64,000 nucleotides of DNA from NCBI GenBank assembly GCA_018699955.1, contig JABISG010000103.1:1-64000 (forward strand). The letters are read 5' to 3'. This document shows positions 1 to 8,874 of the stretch, piece by piece. How positions within the stretch are numbered: the first letter of the stretch is position 1; every line of letters starts with the position of its first letter. Both the position numbers and the translations under genes were made by a program. This stretch comes from Planctomycetaceae bacterium (GTDB lineage: Bacteria; Planctomycetota; Planctomycetia; Planctomycetales; Planctomycetaceae). Under the pieces are notes generated by a model, which was given only the letters and a program-made list of their open reading frames with translations, searched no databases and had not been told where the DNA came from.

Positions 1-1
1 A

Positions 2-139
2 AGCTTCGGTTTGTTCTTCACATGCTTCCTGCTCTTCTGCCGCATCGCGCCGGTCATTGCCATTGCCGAAATCAAAGGCGCTGCCCATCTGAAAAAACGA
101 GTTTCTCTGCAAACGGTCGTCGAGGAGAAAGTCGCATGA
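2..139 (+). CDS. actC: Alternative complex III subunit ActC (NrfD-like), 3' end only
   Basis: Only the last 45 codons lie in the window. They encode the end of a hydrophobic helix ([20 protein letters not shown]) followed by a charged tail and a TGA at 137-139. The stop overlaps the ATG of the next gene (ATGA), so translation is probably coupled. Identity is inferred mostly from context: the next three genes are recognisable ActD, ActE and ActF, and in alternative complex III operons the gene before actD is the NrfD-like quinol-binding membrane subunit ActC. The fragment alone would not be diagnostic. Confidence 0.65.
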   Translation, partial: SFGLFFTCFLLFCRIAPVIAIAEIKGAAHLKKRVSLQTVVEEKVA

Positions 140-672
140 GCGAACGAGTTCTACTGGCAACATTCGAACACGAAGACGATTTGCTCGCAGCCGTCGCAGC
201 GATTCGCCGTAAAGGCCTGCAGATTGCCGACGCGTACACCCCGTATGCCGTGCATGGATTGGACCGGGCGATGGGTTTGCGGCCATCGCGATTGCCGTGG
301 GTCTGTTTCATCTGCGGGATGGCCGGTGCGTTAGGGATGTTGTGGTTTGAATATTGGACAGCGGCAATTGCCTGGCCGATCGATGTCGGCGGCAAACCGT
401 GGAATTCGTTGCCGTCGGATGTTCCGGTGGCGTTCGAGGCGGCCGTATTACTGGCCGGTTTCGGATCGGTGTTCGCCCTGCTGGGCGTGAGTCGGTTGTT
501 TCCAGGCAAACGGCCCCGAATTGTCGGCCCGCGGGTGACCGACGATCAATTTGTTCTGGTGATCAACGAGACCGACGCCGCCTTCGATGCGGACGAGGTG
601 ACGCGACTGCTTCAAGGGTTCGATGTCGTTTCGACGGAGGAACGACTGACCGATCGAAAGGGCCGTTTGTGA
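136..672 (+). CDS. actD: Alternative complex III subunit ActD (DUF3341)
   Basis: A 178-residue membrane protein. ActD is a small subunit of the quinol:cytochrome c (or quinol:oxidase) oxidoreductase called alternative complex III, which replaces cytochrome bc1 in many planctomycetes. Visible features are a soluble N-terminus ([19 protein letters not shown], ending [10 protein letters not shown]), two transmembrane segments at about residues 55-72 and 98-118, and a ferredoxin-like C-terminus ([12 protein letters not shown]-like segment, about 135-165). This start is chosen because the ATG overlaps the upstream stop and an earlier in-frame ATG at 22 lies inside actC. It overlaps actE by one base (TGATG). 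Confidence 0.85.
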   Translation: MSERVLLATFEHEDDLLAAVAAIRRKGLQIADAYTPYAVHGLDRAMGLRPSRLPWVCFICGMAGALGMLWFEYWTAAIAWPIDVGGKPWNSLPSDVPVAFEAAVLLAGFGSVFALLGVSRLFPGKRPRIVGPRVTDDQFVLVINETDAAFDADEVTRLLQGFDVVSTEERLTDRKGRL

Positions 673-1349
673 TGTTGGGCCGATTAAACATTTTGCTGGC
701 GTTACTGCTTGTCGTGGTTGCCGTATTGACGGCGTCCATCGGCGTCGATCAATCGCAGCCGAATCTCGAATTCCTGCCCGAAATGAAATACTCGCCGGCT
801 TGGACCGCGTTCGAGGAGAATCCAAACTTTCCGAACGGCCGAACTTTACAAGCACCGCCCGCCGGCACGATTGCGCGGGGAGACGAGTTGCCGCTGTACT
901 TTGTTGCGACAAAAGAGGACGCCGTTCGCGCCGGTAAAGAACTGCCGAATCCTTACTCTGCAGAGCCGGAAACGAAAAAGCAGCAGGCCGAAGCGGCTGA
1001 GGAGTTGCGTGAGTCGATCCAGCGTGGGGATGAGCGTTATCGTATTTTCTGCGTCTCATGTCACGGTGCGAAAGGCGCGGGAGACGGTCCGGTCGCGAAA
1101 CGCGGATTTCCCCCACCGCCATCACTGTTGACTGGCAAGTCGCCGCAGATGAAGGACGGGCAACTGTTCCATATTCTGACCTACGGCCAGGGAAACATGG
1201 CTCCCTTTGCCGCACAGCTGACTCGCGAGAGTCGCTGGGATGCCATCAATTACATTCGCGATATGCAGGCGAAAATACCCAAACCGACAGAGCCGCCAGC
1301 TGAATCGAAACAACCTGAGAAGAAACAACAAGGCGAGCGGCCGGAGTAA
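672..1349 (+). CDS. actE: Alternative complex III mono-haem cytochrome c subunit ActE
   Basis: A 225-residue membrane-anchored c-type cytochrome. An N-terminal helix (about residues 5-23) is followed by a periplasmic domain with one haem-attachment motif CVSCH at 127-131, a GKGAGDGP-like loop after it, and a probable distal Met ligand in GQGNMAPF. The C-terminus is a hydrophilic, Lys/Glu/Pro-rich tail. In complex III this subunit passes electrons from the iron-sulphur core (ActB) towards soluble cytochrome c or oxidase. The ATG overlaps the actD stop. The frame stays open upstream inside actD, but that extension is an artefact of the overlap. Confidence 0.88.
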   Translation: MLGRLNILLALLLVVVAVLTASIGVDQSQPNLEFLPEMKYSPAWTAFEENPNFPNGRTLQAPPAGTIARGDELPLYFVATKEDAVRAGKELPNPYSAEPETKKQQAEAAEELRESIQRGDERYRIFCVSCHGAKGAGDGPVAKRGFPPPPSLLTGKSPQMKDGQLFHILTYGQGNMAPFAAQLTRESRWDAINYIRDMQAKIPKPTEPPAESKQPEKKQQGERPE

Positions 1350-1439
1350 TCCGGCCGGTGGCTGCGAGAAAGTATCGGCGTTGAATCAGCTGGCCCCAAC
1401 AACAACGGACTCCCCACTCGCTGAAATCTGGATTTCCAC

Positions 1440-2627
1440 ATGATGACCAGATCCTATCCACCAACCGCCCAAACTCGCGTCCTGAAGTGGCTCGCGATCG
1501 CCGGTGCCATCGCGATCGCGATCGGATGCATTCGCGCCCCTGATCGCATCTGGGGCAACGCGTTAGTGGGGACATTTTATCTGCTCACGCTGGCGCTAGG
1601 TGGTGCGGTCTTCGTCGCGCTGACGTATGTCACCGGTGCGGGCTGGCACGTTGCCTTTCGTCGCGTACCCGAAGCGATGGCAAGAATCATCCCGATTGCC
1701 GGCGCGGCGCTGCTGATAGCGCTCATCGTCAAAATGACCAGTTACGGCTGGCATGCCCACGGGCATGGAGACCCGGGAACGTTCTGGTTCAAACAGTTGT
1801 GGCTCGATCCACCGTTTTGGCTAATTCGAGCGATTGCTTACATTGTGCTGTGGAGTCTCATGGCGAGTCGACTCTGCGCCCGTTCGCGGCAACAGGATCG
1901 CACAGGCGAAGCCGCACTATCGGCCGGCAGCACGCGACTATCGGCGATGTTTCTCGGCGTTTTCGCCGTCACCTTTTCACTGGCAAGTGTCGATTGGATG
2001 ATGGCTTTGGAGCCGATGTGGTTCAGCACGATGTGGGGCGTATACAACTTCGCCGGAATGATTCAGGCGGCATTGGCAGCGGTCGTCGTTTTGGGACTCT
2101 TGCTGCGCTCGCACGGCGGGCCGTTGCATGGCGTCTTCAACGACGAACACCTGCACGATCTCGGCAAACTACAACTGGGTTTCAGTTGCTTCTGGATGTA
2201 TATCTGGTACAGCCAATACATGCTCATCTGGTATTCAAACATTCCCGAAGAGACGTTTTACTTCGTCGCCCGCACCCATGGAGCGTGGGGGCCGGTGGTC
2301 GTGCTTTCCATCGTCCTCAACTGGGTCATACCGTTCTTCGTGCTGTTGCCGAAATCCGCCAAACGCAGCGGGCGCGTCATGATGCGGGTTGCCGTCGTCG
2401 TGCTGATCGGCCGCTGGGTCGACCTATATGTGATGGTGTTCCCGGCCATCAAAAGCGGCGAAAACCGTCTCTTCGCGAATCCCGTGTTCGGACTGTGGGA
2501 AGCGGCAGCCATTTGCTATTTGGTGGGGACAGCCGGCCTGTTGCTCTTGCGATCATTCGCAGCAGCCGGCCCGATCCCCCGCAACGATCCCTACCTGCCC
2601 GAAAGCCAACACTATCACGCCGGCTGA
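1440..2627 (+). CDS. actF: Alternative complex III membrane subunit ActF
   Basis: A 395-residue polytopic membrane protein with about ten hydrophobic segments, homologous in type to ActC/NrfD and found as the last subunit of alternative complex III. Recognisable stretches include FKQLWLDPPFWLIRA, SVDWMMALEPMWFSTMWGVY, GVFNDEHLHDLGKLQLGF and FWMYIWYSQYMLIWYSNIPEE, all typical of this family. The frame has a stop at 1422-1424, so translation starts at one of the two adjacent ATGs (1440 or 1443). The 90-base gap after actE shows no hairpin and the genes are probably co-transcribed. It ends 11 bp from the convergent globin gene. Confidence 0.87.
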   Translation: MMTRSYPPTAQTRVLKWLAIAGAIAIAIGCIRAPDRIWGNALVGTFYLLTLALGGAVFVALTYVTGAGWHVAFRRVPEAMARIIPIAGAALLIALIVKMTSYGWHAHGHGDPGTFWFKQLWLDPPFWLIRAIAYIVLWSLMASRLCARSRQQDRTGEAALSAGSTRLSAMFLGVFAVTFSLASVDWMMALEPMWFSTMWGVYNFAGMIQAALAAVVVLGLLLRSHGGPLHGVFNDEHLHDLGKLQLGFSCFWMYIWYSQYMLIWYSNIPEETFYFVARTHGAWGPVVVLSIVLNWVIPFFVLLPKSAKRSGRVMMRVAVVVLIGRWVDLYVMVFPAIKSGENRLFANPVFGLWEAAAICYLVGTAGLLLLRSFAAAGPIPRNDPYLPESQHYHAG

Positions 2628-2638
2628 ACCGGAGTCGG

Positions 2639-3046
2639 TCAACCACCTTGCGGCGCGTCGTAGCCGGAGAGCATGACGTCCGATGCAAGATCGACGGCCT
2701 CTTTCCACTGCTGCTGAAGTTCGTCACTCCAACCATCGCCGTGAAACCGACTCAGCGTTTCCAGTAAACAGTCGCGCCACTGCGAATACAGTTCCGCGGG
2801 GATTTCCCGCCGCGAATGCCGTTGGCCCAGCACTTTGAGGTAACGCTCCGTCGCCGGATACCGATGTTGATAGTGCTGCTCGACCATCAACAAAGCCATG
2901 CCGAGCATGACCGCTTGCTGCTGCAGATCGACGCCTTCAAAGTATGTCCGCACATCGGGATACCGGTCCAGAAAAATCGTATAGAACAGGTCGGTGACGA
3001 CTTTGTCGCGGCGAAGAATCGTCTTGACGCTTTCGCTGATATCCAT
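2639..3046 (-). CDS. Single-domain globin, flavohaemoglobin-like
   Basis: A 135-residue soluble globin without a reductase domain. FY at residues 21-22 matches the B10 Tyr position of flavohaemoglobins, the run of Gln at 42-44 can supply the E7 Gln, and H77 in LGQRHSRREI aligns with the proximal His. Those residues are typical of NO-dioxygenating or O2-binding bacterial haemoglobins (family knowledge). An in-frame ATG at 3091 would add 15 residues; ATG 3046 starts directly with the globin A helix and is preferred. It lies just downstream of an Rrf2 regulator on the same strand and two genes from a hemerythrin, which supports a role in NO or O2 handling. Confidence 0.8.
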   Translation of the reverse strand: MDISESVKTILRRDKVVTDLFYTIFLDRYPDVRTYFEGVDLQQQAVMLGMALLMVEQHYQHRYPATERYLKVLGQRHSRREIPAELYSQWRDCLLETLSRFHGDGWSDELQQQWKEAVDLASDVMLSGYDAPQGG

Positions 3047-3100
3047 TTCAGTTACCCGTCGGCTTATTGAGTCAATCTCGCGGCAAACCACCAGCTAAAA

Positions 3101-3565
3101 TTAACGCGGCACCTTCGCGCGGGATCGTTTTGGGGCACTGGCCTTGCTGCCACACAACGGCCGAACCCCGGAGGAACTCGACAGCAAGTCGGCCAAGCTG
3201 GTTTCACGGAACGAAGTCTCGGTCGCCGCCAGCGTGTCGTCCAGCTTACAGTGCAGCGGGCAGAGTTGCTCTCCGTGTTCGCGAATTCCCAATGGGCATT
3301 GGTGAATTCTCTCAATCGGATCGACCGCATTGACTACGTCGAGCAGCGATAACTCGCTCGGCTCTCTCGCCAACGTCAAACCGCCGTTCGGTCCCCGCTG
3401 CGAGATGACCAGCCCCGCCCGGTTCAGGCCGCGCGTCACCTTCGACAAATACGCCGACGGAACCTTCGTCACTTCCGCCAACTGCTCGTTGGTCACCGGT
3501 CGTGGCGTTTCGTTGGCGATACAAACAATGGCTCGCAACGCATATTCAACCGTCTGCGATAACAC
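3101..3565 (-). CDS. Rrf2-family transcriptional regulator
   Basis: A 154-residue winged-helix regulator. The start is placed at GTG 3565 because it gives the canonical Rrf2 N-terminus (LSQTVEYALRAIVCIAN) and has GGGAG seven bases upstream; an ATG at 3646 would add 27 residues that match no Rrf2 protein. Recognition helix region: VTNEQLAEVTKVPSAYLSKV. The cysteine region CPLG...CPLHC (C-X11-C-X3-C) is where NsrR/IscR bind an iron-sulphur cluster, although the spacing differs from those two. It sits between hemerythrin and globin genes, so sensing of NO or redox state and control of the globin are likely but inferred. Confidence 0.82.
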   Translation of the reverse strand: MLSQTVEYALRAIVCIANETPRPVTNEQLAEVTKVPSAYLSKVTRGLNRAGLVISQRGPNGGLTLAREPSELSLLDVVNAVDPIERIHQCPLGIREHGEQLCPLHCKLDDTLAATETSFRETSLADLLSSSSGVRPLCGSKASAPKRSRAKVPR

Positions 3566-3661
3566 GTCCCAACTCCCGACAACGGCATCTCGGATTCGCC
3601 CACCGATTTTCGGCAGCGCCTCCGAAGATGCCTTCAGTTCATACAAACGGGTCCGATGACT

Positions 3662-3694
3662 CCCTCTCCCTCCGAGAGAGGGTTGGGGTGAGGA
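3662..3694. repeat. Short hairpin repeat (ccctctccctccgagagaggg type)
   Basis: A small palindromic element lies between the hemerythrin stop and the Rrf2 gene. The stem is CCCTCTC pairing with GAGAGGG around a short loop (3662-3682), followed by TTGGGGTGAGG. Sequences of this wording recur as dispersed elements in bacterial genomes. Here it could also act as a transcription terminator or mRNA stabiliser for the minus-strand hemerythrin gene. Only one copy was noticed in this window. Confidence 0.5.
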
Positions 3695-3720
3695 TCGTCG
3701 TCCCGAGTTTCCGGCGGCGG

Positions 3721-4167
3721 TCAGTCACACGCACCAATATCCTGTAACCACGCCTCTTGCACAAGCTCATTTTCCGACGACTCGTGCGCTTCGCAGCGGC
3801 AGAGGAAACCCTCGAAATCGCTTTCGATGGCCTGCCACCATTCGGGCGTGTCTTCCGCTTCGTCAAACAACCGGCACATCGCCTGCAGTGTCGCGAGCAG
3901 GCTGACGTGTTCTTCTCTCAGCGCTTCCACCCGGTCCGCCAGACGGGGGGCGATCTCGACAACCTCATCGAAATAGCCGCCCTGTTCCTCGTGGGCGAAA
4001 TGCCGATCAACCTCTTCGGCCAGCACCAGAAACAGCCGCTGCAAAACGTCCAACTGTCCCGAACCGCGCGTCAACACCGAGCGAATCCCGGCATACATGC
4101 GTTCGAGCCATTGATGCTCTTCGTTAATCTCTTCAAACACGGCCGTCGATGTGGTGACAACGTTCAT
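3721..4167 (-). CDS. Hemerythrin-like HHE domain protein
   Basis: A 148-residue four-helix protein. The expected iron ligands are visible: EEHQWL (helix 1), RHFAHEEQGG (helix 2), REEHVSLL (helix 3) and CEAHESSENELVQEAW (helix 4). Such proteins carry a di-iron site and bind O2 or NO, or help repair iron-sulphur clusters under nitrosative stress. ATG 4167 has AGGAG six bases upstream on the minus strand. It precedes the Rrf2 and globin genes on the same strand and probably forms an operon or regulon with them. Confidence 0.82.
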   Translation of the reverse strand: MNVVTTSTAVFEEINEEHQWLERMYAGIRSVLTRGSGQLDVLQRLFLVLAEEVDRHFAHEEQGGYFDEVVEIAPRLADRVEALREEHVSLLATLQAMCRLFDEAEDTPEWWQAIESDFEGFLCRCEAHESSENELVQEAWLQDIGACD

Positions 4168-4471
4168 GGCGTCTCCTTGCTGAGGAGTGAATACGGGGTC
4201 CGAAAACGATTAAGGGAGAGAGGGATAACCGAGTTGTGGACCCCTATATCCAGATATTACGCGAAATCGGGTTCCTGAGTCAACTCCGATGCGCGAGACC
4301 GCTATTTGCGGTCGATGATACCTCTCAACTCGCCACAAATGAACAAAAGTTCTTGACAGGCTGAGAAAATGCCGTAGCCTGTACATAACGAACGACATAA
4401 CGCCGCGCGGAAGAATCGTTTCGCAGCGCGATGTTTGCCTTAGTTACCTCGCGCGAGCGAATTCGAGTTGG
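4168..4471. promoter_or_regulatory. Divergent intergenic region
   Basis: 304 bases separate the divergent hemerythrin (minus) and the 4472 gene (plus), so promoters for both should be here. A TTGACA at 4353-4358 could be a -35 element for the plus-strand gene, with only a weak TAGCCT 16 bases on. No confident binding-site palindrome for Rrf2/NsrR could be read. Confidence 0.35.
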
Positions 4472-5503
4472 ATGACGATTGGAGCGCCTTTCGTGGCAGA
4501 CGACTTGCAGATTGACATCTTGCCGCCCGACGAAATCTACGGAAGTACTTCGTACACGATAACGGTCCGTGTCACCAATACATCGTCTGAACAAATTGAC
4601 GGTGTTTCCGTTGAGCCTATCGTCCTCGCCGGTCAGCTTTTGATCGCGGACAGCGGACCAGAAGAATCCACAGCCCAAAAGCTGGAGTCAGAAAAACGCC
4701 GACTTGTATCCGAGCTAGAGCGTCAAGTCGAACGCGCTCATGAACGGAACAGGTTTCGCCAACTGTCATTCGTAGACAGGGTGATCTACAACTATGCCCG
4801 GATCGTTGAAGTCTACGCATCACTCTTCACTGGTGGCCGTGCGCGAGTTGGTATTCCTTCATGGGCTCACGAGGCCTTACGTATCCAAGAGTGGGCTGAC
4901 GTTGAACGGCTTGAAGATGACATAGTGTCAAACGAAAGAGAAGAGAGTTTCTTGCGAAAAGCGTTCATGATCAACAAGGATAAACTGCAGCGATGCCTTT
5001 CGAAACTCAGTGAGGCGAATGATCAGAACGAGCCGAACGAAGAACTTTCTAGCGGGGACTCGCTGCCTGTCGGCGCCTCATTGTCATATGCCTCTTCGGT
5101 CCGAGCGCCTCACCAATTTCGGGCACAAGACGTCAACCTCGAATTCCGGTTGAACTATCGGACTACCACAGACGATGCGGTTACAACACGTTCTGTCTCA
5201 CGTAAGGTGACGGTACGCACATCTGCGTTTGCCGTTCCGACTGCAAGTATGATTGGTGCGGCGGCTGGGTATGGAATACGATCGACACTTGCTGCATCAG
5301 CTAACGGCGCCATTTCGTTCAATTGGTGGCACCTAGGAGGCAGTGTGCTCCTTGGCTTGGTATTCGCGCTATTTACGGCGCGACGGCCTGGTGGCAAGCA
5401 GGCAATTGCTGTGGAGGACTTTGTGGGTGGATTCATTATCGGTGCGCTTACTGGATTATTCAGTCAGGAGGTTCTTGAGCGACTAGGTTCGGTCTTGAAG
5501 TGA
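4472..5503 (+). CDS. Orphan protein with Ig-like N-terminus, coiled coil and C-terminal membrane helices
   Basis: 343 residues, no family recognised. Residues 1-55 look like a beta-sandwich (TSYTITVRVTNTSSEQIDGV). Residues about 68-180 are charged and helical with coiled-coil potential (KLESEKRRLVSELERQVERA; DVERLEDDIVSNEREESFLRKA). A second beta-rich stretch spans about 200-250. Two or three hydrophobic segments follow (about 262-275, 286-304 and 318-335), the last ending TGLFSQEVLERLGSVLK. Codon use is noticeably more AT-rich than in the neighbours, and the gene stands alone between a NO module and a repeat-bearing spacer, which suggests acquisition by transfer. The ATG lacks a strong Shine-Dalgarno. 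Function unknown. Confidence 0.7.
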   Translation: MTIGAPFVADDLQIDILPPDEIYGSTSYTITVRVTNTSSEQIDGVSVEPIVLAGQLLIADSGPEESTAQKLESEKRRLVSELERQVERAHERNRFRQLSFVDRVIYNYARIVEVYASLFTGGRARVGIPSWAHEALRIQEWADVERLEDDIVSNEREESFLRKAFMINKDKLQRCLSKLSEANDQNEPNEELSSGDSLPVGASLSYASSVRAPHQFRAQDVNLEFRLNYRTTTDDAVTTRSVSRKVTVRTSAFAVPTASMIGAAAGYGIRSTLAASANGAISFNWWHLGGSVLLGLVFALFTARRPGGKQAIAVEDFVGGFIIGALTGLFSQEVLERLGSVLK

Positions 5504-5634
5504 CGTAGACGCGACCGGTGACGAAGGCCCGACTCTACCGGACGGCGATTCTGAAGTTGCTGAAATCCCGGTTGATTCGGCCGGACCCGCACGGTTCTTC
5601 CGGTCAGTCACGTACAGGGGGAAACTCACCAACG

Positions 5635-5768
5635 CGTCATTCCCGCGCAGGCGGGAATCCAGCGAACCGGCAATCCGCGGGAGCAACCATCCGCTCATCC
5701 ACATCACCCGATCGCGCGCGAACGGTTGACGGCGCACCGAGTGGATTCCCGCCTGCGCGGGAATGACG
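5635..5768. repeat. Paired inverted REP-like element
   Basis: Two copies of a 27-base palindromic unit face each other: 5635-5661 (core CATTCCCGCGCAGGCGGGAA) and 5742-5768 (its exact reverse complement). Each unit is itself a hairpin (TTCCCGC / GCGGGAA), and the pair encloses 80 bases of unique sequence. This is the arrangement of a REP doublet. The whole spacer 5504-5852 holds nothing else recognisable apart from the start signals of the next gene. Confidence 0.75.
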
Positions 5769-5852
5769 TAGGGTGGGGAGACAGTCGCTACAGCGGTCTC
5801 AACACCGATCATCAATTGCGTGGCAACCATATGTCACAAGAAGGACACAACA

Positions 5853-7310
5853 TTGAAACATCGCAACACATTTTCATTTGGCTGTGCCATCGTGCTGGTC
5901 ATGGCGTCTACTCTGATTTCATCCCACCCAACGCAGGCGGGCGATACGCCAACCGTCATCGACATCGGCTCACGGCGTGAGTTGTTCGTTGATCGGTTTC
6001 TCGTTGAGAAACTCGCCGGCGCGACGCTGAAGTTGCATGCGCCGCAATTGGCGCCGGCGGTTTCGCCGCGGCGGCCGCATGGGCATTATGCGACCGTGTT
6101 ACGTAACGGTGGGAAGTTTCAGTTTTACTACCGTGGCGACAAAGATCCCAAAGTCACCTGGAAGACGCACGGTATCGAGGCGTATCACGATGGCGAGGTG
6201 ACGCTATACGCCGAAAGTAACGACGCGATTCAATGGAAGACGCCCAAGCTGGGGCTGTTTGAACATGCCAGTTTTCCGGCGGGGAACATTGTCTCGATGG
6301 ACGAGTTTCTGGTGAACCATAACTTCACCCCGTTCATCGATACCAAACCGGGAGTGCCGGCCAACGAGAAATACAAAGCGCTCGGCGGACTCGCCTTTCA
6401 ACCGCACCAGAAAGACGTGCGAACCAAACGCGGCCCCGGCGGTTTGAAGGCGTATGTTTCACCCGATGGAATTCATTGGAAGAAACTGCGCGAGGAAGCC
6501 GTCGTGCCCGAAGCGTGGGGCAAGTATTTCGATTCGCAGAACTACGCCTTCTGGTCGCCGTCGGAACAATGTTACGTCTGCTACTTCCGCCGCTTCATCA
6601 AAGGGTATCGCGGCATCGCCCGCACGACATCGAAGGACTTTGTGAACTGGACGCAGTTCGTCGAGATGCGGGCGAACCTTCCGAACGAACACCTCTACAC
6701 ACCCTGCACGCAACCGTATTATCGCGCGCCGCACATTTACATCGCCCTGCCCACCCGCTTCATGGTGAAACGCGGCGCGGCCACCGACATTTTGTTGATG
6801 AGCACACGCGGCGGCAACCGCTTCGACCGTGAATTCACGCAGTCATTCATTCGCCCCGGCATCGGCAGTCAGGGCTGGGCAAATCGCGCGAACTACGCCG
6901 CCATCGGCATCCACCAAACCAGCCCGGCCGAGATGTCGCTGTTCCTCACCGGCGGCCGACGGTACACGCTGCGAATCGACGGCTTCGTCTCGGTGAACGC
7001 CCCGCTGGCCGGCGGCCAACTCGTCACCAAATTATTGAAGTTCACGGGCGACAAACTTGAAATCAACTATTCAACAAGTGCCGCCGGTCAGGTGTTGGTC
7101 GAAATCCAGGACGCCGACGGCAAGCCGATCCCCGGTTTCACTCTCGCCGACTGCAAACCCATCTACGGCGATCACATCGCACGGACCGTCGAATGGAAAG
7201 CCGAAACCGACGTCAGCAGTCTGGCAGGAAAATCGATCCGGCTCCACTTCGAAATGTCGGACGCCGATTTGTTTTCGCTGCGGTTCCACGACAAGAAAAT
7301 GTCGCAATGA
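5853..7310 (+). CDS. Secreted five-bladed beta-propeller glycosidase-like protein (GH43/GH32-like fold)
   Basis: About 485 residues beginning with a Sec signal peptide (basic start, hydrophobic stretch to about residue 25, HPTQAG cleavage region). The mature part resembles planctomycete proteins annotated as GH32/GH43-like: DIGSRRELFVDRFLVE near the start, SPDGIHWKK, FWSPSEQCYVCYFRRF, GYRGIARTTSKDFVNW and a C-terminal beta-sandwich (GDKLEINYSTSAAGQVLVEI). It probably acts on glycans outside the cytoplasm; substrate unknown. TTG 5853 is chosen because AAGGA precedes it by about six bases and it gives a clean signal peptide; GTG 5820 would add 11 residues. Confidence 0.7.
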   Translation: MKHRNTFSFGCAIVLVMASTLISSHPTQAGDTPTVIDIGSRRELFVDRFLVEKLAGATLKLHAPQLAPAVSPRRPHGHYATVLRNGGKFQFYYRGDKDPKVTWKTHGIEAYHDGEVTLYAESNDAIQWKTPKLGLFEHASFPAGNIVSMDEFLVNHNFTPFIDTKPGVPANEKYKALGGLAFQPHQKDVRTKRGPGGLKAYVSPDGIHWKKLREEAVVPEAWGKYFDSQNYAFWSPSEQCYVCYFRRFIKGYRGIARTTSKDFVNWTQFVEMRANLPNEHLYTPCTQPYYRAPHIYIALPTRFMVKRGAATDILLMSTRGGNRFDREFTQSFIRPGIGSQGWANRANYAAIGIHQTSPAEMSLFLTGGRRYTLRIDGFVSVNAPLAGGQLVTKLLKFTGDKLEINYSTSAAGQVLVEIQDADGKPIPGFTLADCKPIYGDHIARTVEWKAETDVSSLAGKSIRLHFEMSDADLFSLRFHDKKMSQ

Positions 7311-7374
7311 TTCTGTACCCAGGTTAAGCTGGCCAAAACGGTTGAAAAAGGAACACGTTTTCGCAGAGGGTGCC

Positions 7375-8874
7375 ATGCACGACGACGCTCCTGCCAACGC
7401 TGATTCCAGATCTCGATTTTGGAATGGCGTGGTCTCGGTACTCGTTCTGGCTGTCGCGTGGGGTGCGTGGCGGGTGACCGATCAACCTGTCGAAGACGAG
7501 AAGCAGGCTCTGTTTGATGCCAATGTCTCCCCCGTGGAACGGCATCGGGCGGCCGAAGCGTGGGCTCTGTTGGGACCGTCGGCGGTTCCCAAACTAACAG
7601 CGGCCCTTTCGGATAGCGATGCCAGCGTCCGTCAACACGCCGCCTATGCATTGGGCCGCATCGGCACCGACGCGAAAGAGGCGGCCCCAACGTTGATGAA
7701 GCTGTTGGATGACGAACATTCTTCGGTTCGCAGAAGTGCCGCTGTTGCTCTTGGGTATATCAAGCAGGACCTCGATAACCTGAGCCTCACAATGGTCCGC
7801 TGGCTATCCGCCGCTGATGGCGACCAACGATCCACTGCCACCTTCGCATTGGTAGAGATTGGTTCCGCTGCCGTTCCGGCGGTTTGCGAAGGCACCGAGA
7901 GTGAGAATCCGGAAACTCGCAGACAGGCATTGCTGATCCTCCGAAAACTCCGAACCGCCGATGCGATTGCAATCACGGCAGTGAGAGGACGGCTGGCCGA
8001 TGACGACGACTCGGTTCGCGAGCAGGCATACAAGAATATCATTGCAATGCGTGTCGTGACATCGGAAGAATTCATCCGGGCCTTGCGCGACAAGAACCGG
8101 TCGATTGTCATCGTGGCAACAAGATGGAGAGTGTCCGAATTCGGCGAGGAGGCAACAGCCGTTCTCCCCGATCTGAGGCGTTTTGTCGAAGGGGACGATT
8201 CCGTGCTTCGCGGCTGGGCGATCAGGAATATCAACGAACTGGGCAGCATAGCTCGGTCGATAGAGCCGAGTTTGATTAAGGTGTTGGACGACGAGAGCAA
8301 TTCGACTCGTGCCGCAGCGGTTAGGGCGCTGGTCAGCGTCGGCGCAGAGCCGGACGTTGTGGTGCCGCTGCTGACGAAAATCCTGGCGGACATCAATCCA
8401 TCGCAGAGAGATGCCCACGATTTGTCGCGTGCGGCAGCCAATGCATTAGTTGCGTTGAAACCGGATGCTGCGAAAGCCATTGTGTCCATCTTCATCAAAC
8501 GGTTGCAGGACAAGGATCCCGGCCATCGTCAATTCGCTGCCTGGACGCTCGCCTGTTTTGGTGAAGCGGCGGACGCAGCCGTTCCTGCACTGATCGAGGT
8601 GCTGAACGACGACGAGGTGAGCAGCACCGCAGCCCACGCGCTTGGGAATATTGGTTCCAAGGCGCGTTCGGCCGTACCGGCGCTAATCCGAGCACTGAGT
8701 CACCTCAAACCGAGTGTCAGAGAAACCGCCGCTGTGGCATTGGGAAAGATCGGCCCGGAAGCGAAAGCGGCTGTTCCACGTTTGCAGGAGATTGTCAAAG
8801 ACGAGGAGAGCCAGTCGATCTGGGAAGCAGCAACGACAGCCTTGCAGCAAATCGATCCAGACGCACTGCCATGA
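7375..8874 (+). CDS. Membrane-anchored HEAT-repeat protein
   Basis: 499 residues. One N-terminal transmembrane segment (about residues 15-35, FWNGVVSVLVLAVAWGAW) is followed by roughly ten HEAT/PBS-lyase-type repeats, with recurring patterns such as DSDASVRQHAAYALGRIG, DDEHSSVRRSAAVALGYI and LKPSVRETAAVALGKIG. Such alpha-solenoids are protein-interaction scaffolds and are abundant in planctomycetes. The ATG at 7375 is chosen because the open frame upstream merely overlaps the previous gene. No enzymatic motif is present. Confidence 0.78.
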   Translation: MHDDAPANADSRSRFWNGVVSVLVLAVAWGAWRVTDQPVEDEKQALFDANVSPVERHRAAEAWALLGPSAVPKLTAALSDSDASVRQHAAYALGRIGTDAKEAAPTLMKLLDDEHSSVRRSAAVALGYIKQDLDNLSLTMVRWLSAADGDQRSTATFALVEIGSAAVPAVCEGTESENPETRRQALLILRKLRTADAIAITAVRGRLADDDDSVREQAYKNIIAMRVVTSEEFIRALRDKNRSIVIVATRWRVSEFGEEATAVLPDLRRFVEGDDSVLRGWAIRNINELGSIARSIEPSLIKVLDDESNSTRAAAVRALVSVGAEPDVVVPLLTKILADINPSQRDAHDLSRAAANALVALKPDAAKAIVSIFIKRLQDKDPGHRQFAAWTLACFGEAADAAVPALIEVLNDDEVSSTAAHALGNIGSKARSAVPALIRALSHLKPSVRETAAVALGKIGPEAKAAVPRLQEIVKDEESQSIWEAATTALQQIDPDALP

